Below, one piece after another: positions 1 to 12,734 of a stretch of DNA of 64,000 bases. The stretch covers positions 6,728,400-6,792,399 of the forward strand of contig NC_031476.1 in the NCBI RefSeq assembly GCF_000006565.2. The letters run 5' to 3'. The notes under the pieces are model-generated. The model worked only from the letters and a program-made list of their open reading frames with translations. It was not told where the DNA came from and did no database searches. The position numbers and the translations under genes were made by a program. Origin of the DNA: Toxoplasma gondii ME49 (Eukaryota; Apicomplexa; Conoidasida; Eucoccidiorida; Sarcocystidae). The first letter of the stretch is position 1. Every line of letters starts with the position of its first letter.

Positions 1-1660
1 GCAGCCACGCAGACAGGTTCTCTCTAATCTCGAGTCTTCCTGCTGGTGAGCCTAGCCGCTCGCCGCTTCTCGCTTTCTTCTGCTTTTCCCTGCCCCCGCT
101 CAGAGACAGAGCCGCGGACTGTCACGAGCCACATCGCTTCCGACAACTTCTCTGTCCCGATCTGTATTGATGGTGGGCAACCTCCTACTTCCTAATACTA
201 TTATCTTTTGTGTGAGTTAATCGAAGCATATGTTCCGAATTCAGTAGTGGTCTGGGTTACACAACGGTTGTGAAGTTCCCTGTCGAGGAAGAAAGGCGTT
301 GCCGAGGTGCCTCCCCGCTGACGCTCCCAGAAGAAAAGCAGTGATTCATATCGGAGACGAGATACATCGGAAGCCGCAGGAGAGAAACGGGCCCCCTGGG
401 AGGCGGTAGAATCGATATCGACTGTCTGCGAAGAAGCACAGCTCACGCGTAGGGTCGGAGAGCAGGAGGCAGGCTGTCCAGTTTGGCCACGCACTGGAGG
501 AACTCGTAATTCATCTTCCTCATTTTCTGCCCGACCTGGAAATCGCCAGAAGAAAGGGGAATATGTATGTCAAGCGACATGCCGCATCCACCACATTTGT
601 GAAAAGGGCGATCCAAGAGTTCTCCTCGACCTTCTCAGTCCGTCCACGCATTTATTTCTACGGGAAAAGAGACTCGTGTGTGAAACCATACACGGTGGTA
701 GATGCAGAGAGACACAGGTACCCGCAGGTAGATGCAGATATAGGTAGAGATAGATACGCAGATAAAGATAGATAGATACACAGATAGATAGACAACGATA
801 GAGGCATATATATATTTATATATATATATATATATACATATATGCACGACCCTCCCCCCGCCAACCATATATAGGCAAATATACTTACACATATTTGTAC
901 ACAGGCATTTGCAGGCATGCGCTTGCCTGCGCGAATACAGCAGCGATGTCATTGTCAAGCGCGAGTTGCACGTAACGAGATCGGATGCCGTTTCTTCAGT
1001 CTCACTTGGTGATGGAAGGGTGCGAATCGCACAGCGCAGCGGAGGTAGAGGTCGTCTGTGAGGCGGACCAGCCTGAGAGAAGGGCAAGCGATAAGAATAC
1101 AGATCTCGTGTCGGGCTGTCGAAAGTCTTTAAGAGGAACCTAAGGAGATCTCTCTGACTGCAGACGGCAGAACAACTGGCAAAGTCGCGTTTCCTACGCG
1201 AAGACGCCCGTAGCGACTGCACTAAATCGGAAGGAGGCGACGCGAATCGAACGAGAGGGGAAAGGTGTGCCTATTAAAAAGAACTTCTTCTCCGAAATAC
1301 TAGGACTGGGAAAGTGTGTAGGGGAAAGGGGAGGTAAGGCTGTCTCTAGTTAGACAAGTTGTTGCTTGGAGAGCAAGAGGGCACAGCCAAGGCGACTTGG
1401 TTCCGCGCGCGCTCTGTCTGAGACGCGCGACCGTTCTCTGTAGGTTCCCGTATTCATCTCACCACGCCTGTTTCCGTTCTTTCCGCCCTCCCTTCACTCT
1501 TCGTGGCTAAACACCCAGGAAAAGCTTGTAGACGATCCTGTCTCAGAGATGGCCATGGAGACTTAGACGAGCGTGGGGGCCAATGGCTGCCCTCTCCCTC
1601 GTCGGCAGTTCCCGTCTGGAGAAACGGCGCCTGCGTCCTCCTCCGCCTCTCTTGTCGTGT
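1..1660. other. Intergenic region with simple repeats
   Basis: I see no convincing gene here. Open frames are short, overlap on both strands and lack recognisable domains. The stretch lies downstream of the minus-strand KBP-like gene and should hold its 3' UTR. A GATA/AT-rich simple repeat sits near 745-844. Confidence 0.5.
745..844. repeat. GATA-type then (TA)n simple repeat
   Basis: The sequence runs from degenerate GATA/GATAC units into an almost pure TA tract (about 805-844). It is a microsatellite that probably varies between strains. Confidence 0.85.
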
Positions 1661-4600
1661 CTAGCATTGTCTTTGTTCTGCGCGATGTAAAAAACAAGAG
1701 ACTAACCGGTCTTCCTCTCCCCGGAGAGGCCTCCAGAATGTCTCTTCGCTCGCTCGCAGAGCTTCGCTGCAGCCTTTTGCTCGGCTTGCATCTGTTCTGT
1801 GGCCGCCAAGGAGCAGAGCCGCGCCGCGTTCCACGGACAAGGAGAAGAAGTCTGCTGGAGAAGCGACACCGGACACAGGTGCAGAAGCGGTAGGCGAATA
1901 GGAAGCACAACACGAAAAGGCCGACATCCGAGGCCTGTCAGACACCTCTGAGGCAGACGCCAGGGTGAGAGGCTGTGCCAGACTCTCTGACATGTTAAAT
2001 GCTGTCCCTTCTCCCCTCCTACCGATGCCTTCCTGCTCCCTCGTACGCTCGTCAGGAACCACCGGTCGCATGTCGCTCTCCGCGCGTGAACTCTCTATTG
2101 CTTCCTCCACCGCGTCGCCTTCAGATCCTGTCGCGCGCTTGTCGAGAAGTTTCCGGGCGAGGAATGCCTCAGGGAGAGACAGGAGCGCAAGACAGTCTTG
2201 GGCGTCTTGGAGCACAGGAGGGAACTGCGTTGTCTGCGAGGAAGACAGAGGCAAGAGGGTGTAACCGGAGAACGTAAGTAGTGAAACGCAGACAACGACA
2301 GGCGATCAGGAAACGCCAAACGCTCCGAGAGAGGCCCGAGACGACCGCGGACATAACGCGCGGCAGTAGGCAACAGGGAACGCACAGTGAGAGGGTGAGA
2401 GGCGCCTTCGAAGCTAAGACAGGGTCCATCGGCGACCATTTGCAACCCAAGACTGCCAGCCACACGAAAACGGAAGATCCGAGAGACAGTCTAAGCCTCA
2501 TCTTCTCCGTATGAACATTACCTGTTTTTCAAGGAGTTCAGCGAAATATTTGTTCTCCTTCCCCTGTCTATCTGCCCGGGTGGCCTCAGCAGCGCCTCTC
2601 GCCTCGCCCTCACTTGTCGATGGACGGTCGTCGGACACGGTCTCCGTCGCTCGGCCTTCTGTCTCTTGTCTCTTCGTGAGAGGGTCCAGGAGCCCTGCAG
2701 GGTCTGAAAGAACGTCTCTGGAGAGCCGGAGACGCCGAGCGTAAAGGAGGCTCTTGTCCCTGCGTACTTCGGCGAGAAGTTCCTCGAGCGTCCTCGCGTC
2801 GGGGCGGCAGATGCGCGCGGTGACTTCTCCGCCTTCGCGATCCATCTCTTCTTCATCCGACTCACTCTGGTCTCCTGGAGCAAGCTCGGGTCCGGCCCTC
2901 TCGTCTCCGGGGGGACCGTTTGAATCGACTTCGCAAGCATCGCTCTCCGGCACTCCGCTTGTTGGTTGCGCCTCCGTGGCTTTCTCTCGTCGGCGTCTCG
3001 CCTCACGTAGGAGACGCAACTCGTTTAGGCGCTTCGCCTCCTCCTCAACCAGACACTCCGCAGTCTGCAAGATGTACTCCGCTGAGAAGAGAGTCACCAA
3101 GCCGCGGCCTGAGCCGGCCAGCGAGGATGCCGACAGAGAAGAGAAGCCGTAGAAGGTCGCGAGCGAGAGGAGGTTTCGAACGATCTCTTTGGTGTCAACC
3201 ACGAATGGCGAGAAGGAGAAGAAGGTAAACACGAGGCTGGGGAGCGAGGAGGCAGAGACTGGGATGCGGGACACATCAGAACGAGAGGAAACGAAAGCGA
3301 AGAGATTGTCTCGAGCCTCGGATCCCACGGCTTCGACCGGCTCACCTCTCTTTCCGCCACCTGTGTTTTGAAGCGCCTCCTCCGTTGCGCGTTCCTCCTC
3401 AGGCGTTGCACTCTCCCCTCTGGCCAGACTCTGCTGCTCAGCTTCCTCCCGCTCGCGGGCTCGCTTAAGCAATCTCTCTCGCTTCTCTAGCAACTCCCCC
3501 ATAGCTGTACACGTTTCCTGTGCGGCCTCTTCGGGACTCGCAGACCCCCCGTTCTCGGTTTCACTGCCCTCAATGGGCAGCATCCACACTTGCGCCGAGA
3601 CGCACCTCCGAAGAAAACGGAGGGAGTGAATTACGAGGCCCAGGAGACGCGCCGCCTCGCGCGTCTGCTCACTCGCGCTACATTGCGCCTCTGTCTCCGC
3701 GTCTTCTGCTCCCTGCGTTGGACCTCTGCTATTTGCGCAAATAAGCCCCGTCCACTCCTCCTCGAGATCGCTCTCCGCGAGCGCGAGGAGCGGCGCCACG
3801 CGCGACAGACACGTCCGGGCGTCTCTGCCTCGCTGCCAGCGCGCGTACAGCCCAGAGAGGTCGAGGAGCGCGAGTGCGACCCGTACGCGCAGAGCCGCAG
3901 GCGAGAAGAGCAGAAATGACCACACAGAAGACTGCAGACCAGATTTAGAGCCGAAAAGAGGCTGGTAGAGCGCAGCCGCCTTTGCGATGAGTTCCACACA
4001 CTTTCGCAGCCGCCGCTCGCCCTCCGCAGTCTCCTCTGTGTTGATGTAGTTCTGGCCCAACAGTCCGTACAGGTGTGCCAGGCAGAGCAGGATCCGCGTC
4101 GCCGACAACTCTGGAGCCTCCACGGACTCTACCGCGTCCACGATCGGCTTCGCAGAGTCTGCAGAAGCGAGAAAACAGACGGTCGCGAAACGCGAAAGTC
4201 ATAGGGAGCGAAGAGGCGAGGAACGAGACAGACAGAGGCGCGACAGAGTCGGAGAGGTCACAGCAAGGCAGAGGCGCAGCGAAGGAAAAAGAGAGAGCCG
4301 GAGAACTGGAGAAGAACGCAGCGAAGAGAAGGGGAACGGAGAGGGGCAAGGCTAAGCGGATGGAGAATACCACGAGGAAACGGAGAAAAGACTGGGAATC
4401 AAGACGCAGCATGCTCTGCAAGAGTCGAATCGAAGTGTGCGGAGGAGCGAAGTCGAGACAGAGCAGCACAGGAGTGAGAGCACGAAGAAAGCATCTCGAA
4501 AAGGAAGAGGTGCACCATCAGTGCTCATATAGAGAGCGGATATCATTCACATTAGCAGTCAGCGAAAAGTGCTACAACGCTAGTATGATCAGCACTGTCG

Positions 4601-5480
4601 TACTCGGAGTGATCACTCGTGAGACAGGACTGCTGGACCGCCGGTTGAGATCTTGAAAATGGACCGAAGATGTCAGGGTCGAGCCTTTCCCCAGCCTCTC
4701 CCAAGCGCCGGCTTTGTCAGGAACACTTCAGAGGCATATCCACTGCAGGTGCTTGAATTCGAACACAGAGTTTCTCCTTTGCGAAGGATCCCTCCCCGAA
4801 AACGTGGTTGGTCGGCCAGCAGCACAGCGCCAATCCATGGTCAAGTGTCTCTGGCTCGAGAGAAGTTTTGTCTCACCGTTGCGTCTTGCCGCCTCTCTCC
4901 CTCGCTGGAGGCGATAGGCCCTATACAGGTCCTGAGCAGTCTTCTGGAGAAGCCTGCGGCCAGCGTACTTGGGCCTGAAGGGCGCCAGGAGCTCCGCAGG
5001 CTTTCTGCCTCCGGGTGTCTGGCTTTCTCCGTCTGTTTCTTCGCCTTCTTCTCTCCGCTGACTGTCTCTGACGGCGCAGAGGGTGGCTTCAGCCGCTTCC
5101 TGTTCGTCAGGGTCGACGGGGTGTCCGGCCTTCTCGCGCTCGAGAATCGTTCGGTACTCCGAGACCGTTTCCCTCATCAAGGTGGAGAGAGGAAAAAACG
5201 GCAGAGTCGGCCGCGTTCCTCCCTCATGATGTGTGGAGAAGTCCGAGGCATGCTGCACAGCAGAAGAGCCCGCCAAGGAGCCGGAGCATCTCTCTCCCAG
5301 AGCCGAAGAGAAAAAGAGAGACTGGAGGAGACGCAGAGTCTCCGCCGCCCTTCGGGGCTCCTCGTCCTCTCCGAGCTCTTCCGTCAGCTTTGGCAACGAA
5401 GAAGCTGTAGAAGCGGAGGAAAACAAGAAGGGTTCATCCTTTTCCCCCCCCGCTGACTGTGACAGTTCGATATCGGCCAT
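1661..5480 (-). CDS. KIF-binding protein (KBP/KIFBP) homologue, 3 exons
   Basis: Inferred exons are 5480-4877, 4158-2522 and 2233-1661. The junctions CG|GTGAG...GCAG|AC and CAG|GTAATG...GCAG|AC keep frame (phases 1 and 0) and give about 937 residues. The start at 5480 follows an A-rich AACGAA context. Landmarks match the animal KBP family in order. A PKYAGRRLLQ segment near residue 170 resembles the KBP N-terminal YSARALLEE helix. An N-Y-I-N-T-E-E-x-A-x-GE-x-x-L-x-KC segment near residue 236 matches the KBP N-IDTEELSAGEEHLVKC signature. A helical segment near residue 520 and an ARRLRLS...LDPL segment near the second junction match the C-terminal half. KBP is a TPR-like protein that binds kinesin motor domains and microtubule-associated partners in animals. 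Long acidic, Arg/Glu-rich insertions make this version larger than the animal protein (about 620). The last exon after roughly residue 800 is low complexity, and its true end is uncertain. Confidence 0.65.
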
Positions 5481-6900
5481 TTCGTTTATTCTGTTTCGCA
5501 GCTTGTCTCCTTTGCCTGTCGTGCCGCCTGCCGCCAAAGAGTCTTCCGAGGGCTGGACGACCGCCGGCGTGTTGCGTTGCCAGAGTTGCGGGTGCGGTTT
5601 TGTGTACGCTTCCCTTCGTTTCCAAAGATAGGCCCCGCAAACGCGCAAAATGCCACCGATCTCATCTCACTGTACTTCTTGGTGTGTGTCGAATTGTGTG
5701 CCAAACATCACAGCCAGGTGACAAGACATGAGTCGAGGAAGAAACGGGTCGTCGGCTAGAGTTCTCTGGGGACGCCGCCTGAGCTGGCCGGAGCTGCAGA
5801 CGGAGTACAAAAGCCAAGTTAGAATCTCTGGAAGTGAGGGAGAGAAAACGAACAGAAACTAAAGACAACGGATTCCTGAGGAAAGAAAAGCTGCATCCGC
5901 GGACGCACTTGCAGTTACTCGGACTTCCACAGCAACCGCTGCACTTTTCGTCCGACAAGACACACCGACGAGAGCGGACACGCGTGTGCGAAATCGCGTC
6001 GCACGATGGTCAAAACTCTAACTCCAGTTAAGAGTTTTGGAGTCAAAGTTAATTAACTACACAAGAATACGAAAGAAACTCGGTTTCCCAGTCATGGAAC
6101 GCATTTTCGCTTCGTCCGCTCCCCAACGAAGATGCGTGTTGACCTCATTTGCAGTTCTTTCACTGTCGTCCCTCCGGCATGTCGAAAAAATGCTGTGGAG
6201 GATCGGGGATCTGTGAAAAATACGGGCGTGCCTGAAGCGCGTCTGTAGAGTTTCAATGCCCGAGGCAGAGTACAGGATTGGATTCCGATGGAACTGTACT
6301 TCCAACTGTACTTCCACTTATAAGAACCATAGTCTAAGTCACCAGGTTTGCAGTGCCGATTAGATGGTAACAAAAGCCAGACTCCATGTTAAAGAATATA
6401 AAGTGGGATTCTTAAGCTTCTGTAAACCACCCTTTCATCAGGAATATATACTACATGGGGGAGAGGGGTTCGGAACGAAAGAGCTCCTTGCCGAACATTC
6501 ACACATCGCGGCACCTACAAACAGTTTATGCGCTTCCAACTCTCTCGCGCATCGCATCCACGCAGAAATGCCGGTATTGTCGTCCAACGGGTTGCGTTTT
6601 ACAAGTCTATGTAACTGCAGCTACATGTTTGAATGTTTTAATGATGTGATATGACCGCCTGCCTAGCCCTAAAACAACACTTCTTTGGTCAGGCCCCCCA
6701 CTTCTACCTGCGCTCGTATCGAGGTGGAAATAGAAAAGAATCACGGACACAGGGAAGTGCTAGGTGTTGAGGATAGCACTGGGAAAGGGAAATATACAGG
6801 CAGGTAAGACGCCACGCAAGATACCATATTTTTATACACATCGGTGCACGCACTGTCGCTGGTGAGCTGGGGCCGTAATACAACGGTAAAGTGTTTCCGG
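5481..6900. other. Intergenic, KBP promoter side
   Basis: This region holds the upstream side of the minus-strand KBP-like gene. No frame here shows domain or family similarity I recognise. Composition becomes AT-richer past about 6.0 kb, and local inverted sequences occur around 6015-6055. Confidence 0.4.
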
Positions 6901-8900
6901 CTTGTGCGAGCAACGCGAACGAACGTTTGCACACAAAGATGAGGAGGCTTGTTAGACCCTACTTTTCAAGTGTCAAAAGGAAAATTGAGTTTTTCGCATG
7001 AATTGTCATGCACAGTGGCTCACAGGTGGGGGGTCTTTCTCGTGTACAGGGTCACACGCGTGGACTTGCGTGTCCACAGGACGAAGTCGTTTTGTGCCTG
7101 TGCAGCTTCATTGTGCAGCTTGTTACTCCTGCACAAGGTTTGAGGATGTCAAAGCTACTGAGGAAAAATTGGAGCAACATCCTGGTGAAGACTGCAAGAA
7201 GTTGTGAGGTCTGCACGCGTCGGAACTTCTAATGGGACGGCATATGGAAGAACCCATTTCATTTTTGACTGCTGATATTGATCTCCAGACGCGCATCGAC
7301 CGCTCCGTCGGGTCGGCTGCAGAACCGCGCGGAAGGGTGGGAGCCGGGACTTTCATACTGCAAATTCACTAGCCACGCAGCAAGTGCAGTTGATTTTTGT
7401 CGAGACACACGTGTGGGTGGTCGCCACCGAAGATGTCGTCAGGGAATCGTTCGTGGCTCAGAAGCTGAAGCGTGATGCATCCAAGCTGGTCGAGCGGACG
7501 GAACGACATGTCGTTCCCGGCCTGTTGTGCCTTGGGTCATCGAAGCGCGAATCTCTTCGACAGACACTCTGTTTTTTACCGAAGCCAAGAGTACTTTAGT
7601 CAAGTCTATGACTGGAGACACGAGGCTGAATTGTCGGGCTTTATGTGTACGAGTCCAACTCGAGACTTCGTCCTCCCCTGGTACTAATTTGGGAAGACAG
7701 CTGCCGTTAGCTCAAGCCGCTCCTTCTCCCTGCGCCCCCTCCCTTTCTGTCCTGATTCTTGACCCTTTGCCCACGTCTGTAATCTCGTCTACTGTGGTCT
7801 GTTGTCCGTGCCTTGCCTTGCATCCACCGCATTCCTCATGGCAGCTCGCCAGCTGTGCGGTTCTGCGTCTGGTAGAAGACAAAGGGAGAGCGATCAGAAA
7901 CAAAGGTTGAGACGAAGGCTCGTGCGGATGTCACGCAGAATCGTCAAAAGAGGATAGAGGAGGGGGGACAAAGATGGATTTTCCGTGGGGTCTCTTCCTT
8001 TCTCTCATTCCCCCGTTGTCCTCAGCAATCAACATTCGTTCTGTACATCTATCGTGGCACTGGGCATCGCATTCTCTCATCGTCTTCCATGAAGGCCTTT
8101 CCATTTAAAGCAAGATCAACACGCAGCTACTACGTACGCTAGCAAAGCAGGTGACCTCACCGCCGCGAGAACTTGGCTGGATCGTGTGGGAGCGAAATGT
8201 AGAGTATGGTGAGTTTCCTCCGGTGCTAAGGGGTAGAACTGCATCAACAGTATGCAGGCAGCTCCTATACTTCACTTACTGAACCAGAACAGTGTCTGAT
8301 AAATATCTGTGTGCACACGTGTCACACAGAAGTCTCTGCATCCATTGTGTGACGCCAGTGTGCACATACGGAACCAGAATGAACTTACACTGAGCTACCA
8401 CAGTGGTAGGGAATGACGACTTTAATTTATAGAAGTTGTTGGCCACTTCGCGGTACACTGTGCCTCTCTATTACTTTCTCGCTGGCATAATCCATTGTTG
8501 GCATACTTCTCTGTAGAACCACTTTATATCCGGTCACGGGACTCTCGGCGCCAGGCAATGGTTTTGGCGAACCCGCTGCAGAAAGACACGCCCCCCATCG
8601 CTCGACGGGGACCGTCGAGCATACATATGAAGCTGACGCGAGCAAGCCTCACATAGCGAATTCGATGGCTCTTCTGCCAAGGACTCGATTATTATGTCTG
8701 TGCGACGAAAAGTCCCTCATCACTCGCTTGTCAGGCGCAACTCTGTCCCTCCCCCCGATGCAGTTGCATCACTGTGGTTCTGGAGAATGTTCCCCACAAA
8801 CGAAAACGTGCGTGCTCGCCGTTCTTAGAATGACGACACAATCACCACAATGGTACCGAAGACGACATCTCCGTTATCGCATTGTCGTTTGAATGGGGAG
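6900..8900 (+). pseudogene. Relic unit 1 of the secreted-repeat-protein tandem array
   Basis: Several stretches are diverged versions of the intact gene at 11745-12734 and its flanks. The 7165-7330 segment aligns with the 3' coding end and downstream sequence of that gene, sharing CTCCAGACGCGCATCGA and the CATTTC...TGGACTG-like context. The 7835-7885 segment matches the GCTAGCTGCGCG...GTAGAAAA region found near 10170 and 13315. The 8221-8300 segment resembles the sequence at 10560 and 13704. The 8755-8910 segment resembles 11385-11535, upstream of the intact gene. No long frame survives, so this is an old decayed copy. Confidence 0.55.
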
Positions 8901-9116
8901 CATCAACATATTGATGTTCAAATCACGCGGACTTCTCTATAGGGCTATCATCTCAAAACTAGCGCTATACGCCGACTTCAGCGAAATAGCTCGATGAGTC
9001 TGGAGGCTTGGAAGTCGTGATTTGCTACAGAAAGGTGCTCATAGGTTGACAACTTGTGCTCATAAGAATCCAACAAAGAGGTTCAACGGGCATATCCGCT
9101 GCATCATTTTGCCGGT

Positions 9117-9825
9117 ATGTTTCACCGTGAAGCCTGGCTCGGGGAACATTGTGGCGCTGCTGACCGCTGCATTGTCTTTTTCGGCGAGGAGTCGGCTGTT
9201 TGGCCTCTACGATACCAGGGAGTAGGCGACTGGAACCCTCTCAGAGCGGATGAGCCTGAACTGGACTCAGAGCCGGCTGAACATGCCAACGAAGCCAATT
9301 CGAGTGTTCGATCTTTCGTACAAACTCCAACAGACAACCAGTCCAAGGGGCGGGCAGGCGAACCACGCGACAACGGTTTTCCTGCAGGTCCAGGGGCTGC
9401 GGAGCCAAGTGGGCCGAGTGTTTCGATGTGAAGGCCGCCGCACCAGAGGTGAATGCACTGTCGTTGATGGTGGGGAATTGAAAGTCACTGTCTGACGAGA
9501 CAAATCAGGAGGGCAACCTATACCAAGAGATCATCCATCAGCAACTTGTCCGTCTGGCCAGGAGGTAGCCCCTTCACTAGAACAGCCACCCGAAGCTCTT
9601 CCGATTGCCAATCCCGGAGGCACATTGCCAGACTTGCCTCCCAAATCCCCTCTCCCTGAACGACATGCAACCCCACAGAAGTCATTGGTGCCCTGCAGAA
9701 TCCTGCCATCGACGTGGAGCGTTTGTGAGGATAGAGTTATCAGGGCAATGACGAAACCCAACTCAAGGACCCGGAAGAGTGCTGCCTTTGAGATCCCGTT
9801 CTGTGCGCCTCAGAACCTCCCCTGA
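9117..9825 (+). pseudogene. Pseudogene of the 11745-12734 secreted protein
   Basis: This segment aligns with the start of the intact gene at 11745 but is broken. The position equivalent to the start codon reads GTG instead of ATG (near 9128). The hydrophobic signal region (LLTAALSF) is in one frame and the conserved region (AVWPLRYQGVGDWNPL, then a diverged Pro/Glu-rich part) is in another, so a frameshift separates them. The KKETP repeat region of the intact gene is absent. Downstream from about 9808 the sequence becomes nearly identical to that following the intact gene, placing this copy as unit 2 of a tandem array. Confidence 0.75.
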
Positions 9826-9941
9826 TTGGGGTGCAGACGGAGTAACCCATTTCCTTCTGGACTGTCGATGCAACTCCAGACGCGCATCGAGCGCTCCCTC
9901 GCCTCACCACGGAGAACGCGGCAGTGCGGGTCAAACATACA

Positions 9942-10750
9942 CCGCAGCGAAAACCACCTCATCTCTCCCTCCTTTTCCACTTCTCTGTCTTCGAAACCTG
10001 TCTGTTTGCTACCGCCGTCTCTCGAGGGGGAGGGGGCAAGGGCGGGGGGCTGTTCACTTCTGATTTGCCACGTCCGCGATCTGTGTTGACCACTTCCTTC
10101 TGTGATTCGTGCTACGCCCGTCTCCCGACCTGTTTTTCCGCTTGCTCGCTCAAGCACTCTGGCAACTCGCTAGCTGCGCGCTCCTTAGTGGTTCTGCATG
10201 TGGTAGAAAACGAGAACCAAGTGGTCGGAAAAAGATGTTGAGAGGGGAAGTTTGTGCGGACGCCGCGAATGCTCCTCAGAAGACGGCGAAGGCAGGGGCA
10301 CAGAGGTGGTGCTACGCCACGGAGACACTTCGTTCTTTCCACTCTTCTCGGTTTTCCACAGTAGAGATTCGTTCGGTGCGTATGTCATTTCCACGAACAT
10401 CGCAGTGCGTAGGCCCGTCCATACGCCACGTTCAGTTAATAGAATATGAGCATGCGATTGCGGAATAAGGCAGCGCCGCATGTGACCCTCATCGCCACCA
10501 GATCTTGCATGCATCGTGTGGATGCGAAACATTCGAAACGGTAATTTTCGTTTTGAAATCCGGAGCTAAAGGGCTGGACTGCGTCAGCAATGTGCAGACA
10601 GGTTCTACAGTTCAGTCGTTAACGCGCAATACTGCTTGCTAGTGAGATGTGTGCGCAAAATGTCGGACACAAAACCCTGCCCCCTCCCCCCGTCTGTGAC
10701 GCCAGAGAGCACACAAGGCGTCTGAACTGAGAGATGCCACACTCGGAGGA
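9942..10750 (+). repeat. Long direct repeat, copy 1 (about 0.8 kb)
   Basis: This segment is repeated in the same orientation at 13086-13895 with almost perfect identity (constant offset 3144, then 3145 after a one-base insertion in a C run near 13830). All stretches I compared between 10109 and 10530 match copy 2 exactly. It is the 3' flanking part of the tandem unit. Short open frames inside it occur in both copies but show no coding features. Confidence 0.9.
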
Positions 10751-11744
10751 AATGATTACTCACAAAACGATGGTACTAATCAGGAGGGAATGACGAGTAC
10801 ACGCCCAACGTACAGTCTGTCCATGTACAATACATGATCCTTCGTGAACCTCCGGCTGACAAAAGCCAATGTTGGTCATACGCTTCTCGGGACTCCCATT
10901 AGTTCTTGGCTAAGTGAACAAAAAATTTTTCACGAGTGCAACCAGTGAAGGTTCTTTTGATTTTCGTGATGAGAGTCGTGCCCATCGAGTGAAACAATGT
11001 GCTCCAACGCTAGTCCACGTCTCTAACATGCCTTTTACCTACAACTTTACAGAACAGCGGCTAAATCTCAAGTCAAACATGCAAGTTTTCAGTTGTTCCA
11101 TAAATTTTTTTTGGAACAGGAGGCATGAGGGTCCTCCTGGCAGCGGGCCGTGGATTTGGCGAACACGCTGTTGACTAGACAGGAACTAGTGAAGGCCCCG
11201 CTAGCCACGCAGCTCCTACCACGACTCAATCCCGTCAGACAAGGGGCAAAGACGACGCAAGACACGAACGTAGACACTTCATAGTAGTTCACGTTATAGA
11301 GGCATTTGTATTTCAATGCTCTGGCTGGAAACAGAGGGCCCTCGTGAACTCTCGTGAGTTTCTAGTCTCTCGCAGCTCCCCCGTTGCAGTTGCATCGCCG
11401 TGGATCCGGACGGAGTTCCCGCAAGGCGAACTTACTCGCGACCACTTGCCTGTCTGACGACACCGCTGCCACGGTTCGGCCGAAGAAGGCATTCCATTGT
11501 ACCATTGTCGTTTGAATAGGGAGTATTGATTTTTACCCATCTAGCGGCTGTTTGTACAGTACCTGCTGGTGCGTCAAATCGTAGCGCTAGGCACCGGTGT
11601 TGGCGAAAAAGCTAGTGCGTTTGGATGTTTGCGCGTCGTTACTCGGTACATAAAGGAGCATTACGGGTGAGTCGTTGCGCTCTGGAGGATCTGAAAAAAG
11701 CATTTTGCATATTTTCGTCGCTTAATCTGTTTCTGTTTCTCACG

Positions 11745-12734
11745 ATGGCACCTGGATTGTCGCACTTTTTGTTGCTGCTCGTCGCTGGGCTTGCGTATTT
11801 CGGGAAGGAGTCGACTGTCTGGGCTCTTCGGTACCAGGCAGCAGGCGACTGGAACCCCCTGACGGACAACGCACCTGAGCTCGCCTCGGACCCGGTTGAG
11901 AATGCCGACGAACCCTCTTCGAGAATTCAGTCGTTCGTGGAAGCTTCAAAAGACAACTCATCCAGCGGGGGGGACCGGGACAAGGGAGAAGGCGACAAGT
12001 CCCCGAAGGGGATCGGGGAACGCCTTCGCAACTTTTTTTTTGTTCGCAAAAGCGGAAGTGGCACCTCTAAAGGTAATCGTGACATCAGCGAATCACATCT
12101 AGGAACCCCAGGAAAGTACACACAAAAAGGGGGTTCGTCATCCACCACTTCTCTGCGTGGTGCAGGGGGAGGCAAGAAGGAGACGCCGGCAGGCAAGAAG
12201 GAGACGCCGACAGACAAGAAGGAGACGCCGACAGACAAGAAGGAGACGCCGGCAGCCAAGAAGGAAACCCCGGAGGACAAGAAGGAGACGCCGACAGGCA
12301 AGAAGGAAACCCCGGAGGACAAGAAGGAGACGCCGGCAGGCAAGAAGGAAACCCCGGCAGGCAAGAAGGAGACGCCGGCAGACGAAAAACCCGAATCTTC
12401 AGATAAGCAAACGACGGCTCAACTCATCGACTCGCTATCGAAGCAAATGATAATCAAGCTCAATTATGTGGACAAGGAACTGACTGGCAAAGTGTTACCT
12501 GATGACAAGCCAAATGCAGAGGCAATAAATAGTGACTTACATCTTGTAGCTATAGATTATAAGTACGAAGTCTGCAACATTCTTCAAGAAGTTCGTGAAC
12601 TCGAGAAGGATCCCAAACTGAAACCAAAGCAGAAGCTGACTTTGGCTGCAACGGCAGATCGAGCCACGCAGGCTCTCGACATGCTCAAACGAACATTCGA
12701 TGAAGACAGACCCGAATACTGCACAGACTTGTGA
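11745..12734 (+). CDS. Small secreted repeat protein of a multicopy coccidian family
   Basis: This is a single-exon gene of about 329 residues. An upstream in-frame ATG lies at 11625. I prefer 11745 because the residues after it form a typical signal peptide (MAPGLSHFLLLLVAGLAYF). The mature part begins with a WALRYQAAGDWNPL motif that is also preserved in the pseudogene at 9.2 kb. It then becomes acidic and Ser-rich and carries a basic block (RLRNFFFVRK). From about residue 143 there are ten tandem 7-residue units of the KKETPxx type. A C-terminal helical region of about 100 residues with three cysteines follows. There is no transmembrane segment after the signal. I do not know the function. 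It resembles lineage-specific secreted families of Toxoplasma (for example the Lys/Arg-rich KRUF type), but that is only a suggestion. It is the sole intact member of the local array. Confidence 0.75.
   Translation: MAPGLSHFLLLLVAGLAYFGKESTVWALRYQAAGDWNPLTDNAPELASDPVENADEPSSRIQSFVEASKDNSSSGGDRDKGEGDKSPKGIGERLRNFFFVRKSGSGTSKGNRDISESHLGTPGKYTQKGGSSSTTSLRGAGGGKKETPAGKKETPTDKKETPTDKKETPAAKKETPEDKKETPTGKKETPEDKKETPAGKKETPAGKKETPADEKPESSDKQTTAQLIDSLSKQMIIKLNYVDKELTGKVLPDDKPNAEAINSDLHLVAIDYKYEVCNILQEVRELEKDPKLKPKQKLTLAATADRATQALDMLKRTFDEDRPEYCTDL
12171..12380 (+). repeat. 21-bp coding minisatellite (KKETPxx) x10
   Basis: Ten in-frame 21-bp units of the form GGC/GAC AAG AAG GAG ACG CCG plus a variable residue. 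Variation is concentrated at the last two residues of the unit (AG, TD, AA, ED, TG). The unit length is a multiple of three, so copy-number change would not break the frame. Confidence 0.95.

Noticed and set aside
2754..3152. Plus-strand open frame of about 130 codons opposite the KBP-like gene
   Set aside because: Mirror of the minus-strand coding sequence in GC-rich DNA; no domain and no splice support.
12157..12450. Arg-rich alternative frame through the KKETP repeat
   Set aside because: Frame shadow of the 21-bp repeat; the signal peptide and conserved ends are in the KKETP frame.
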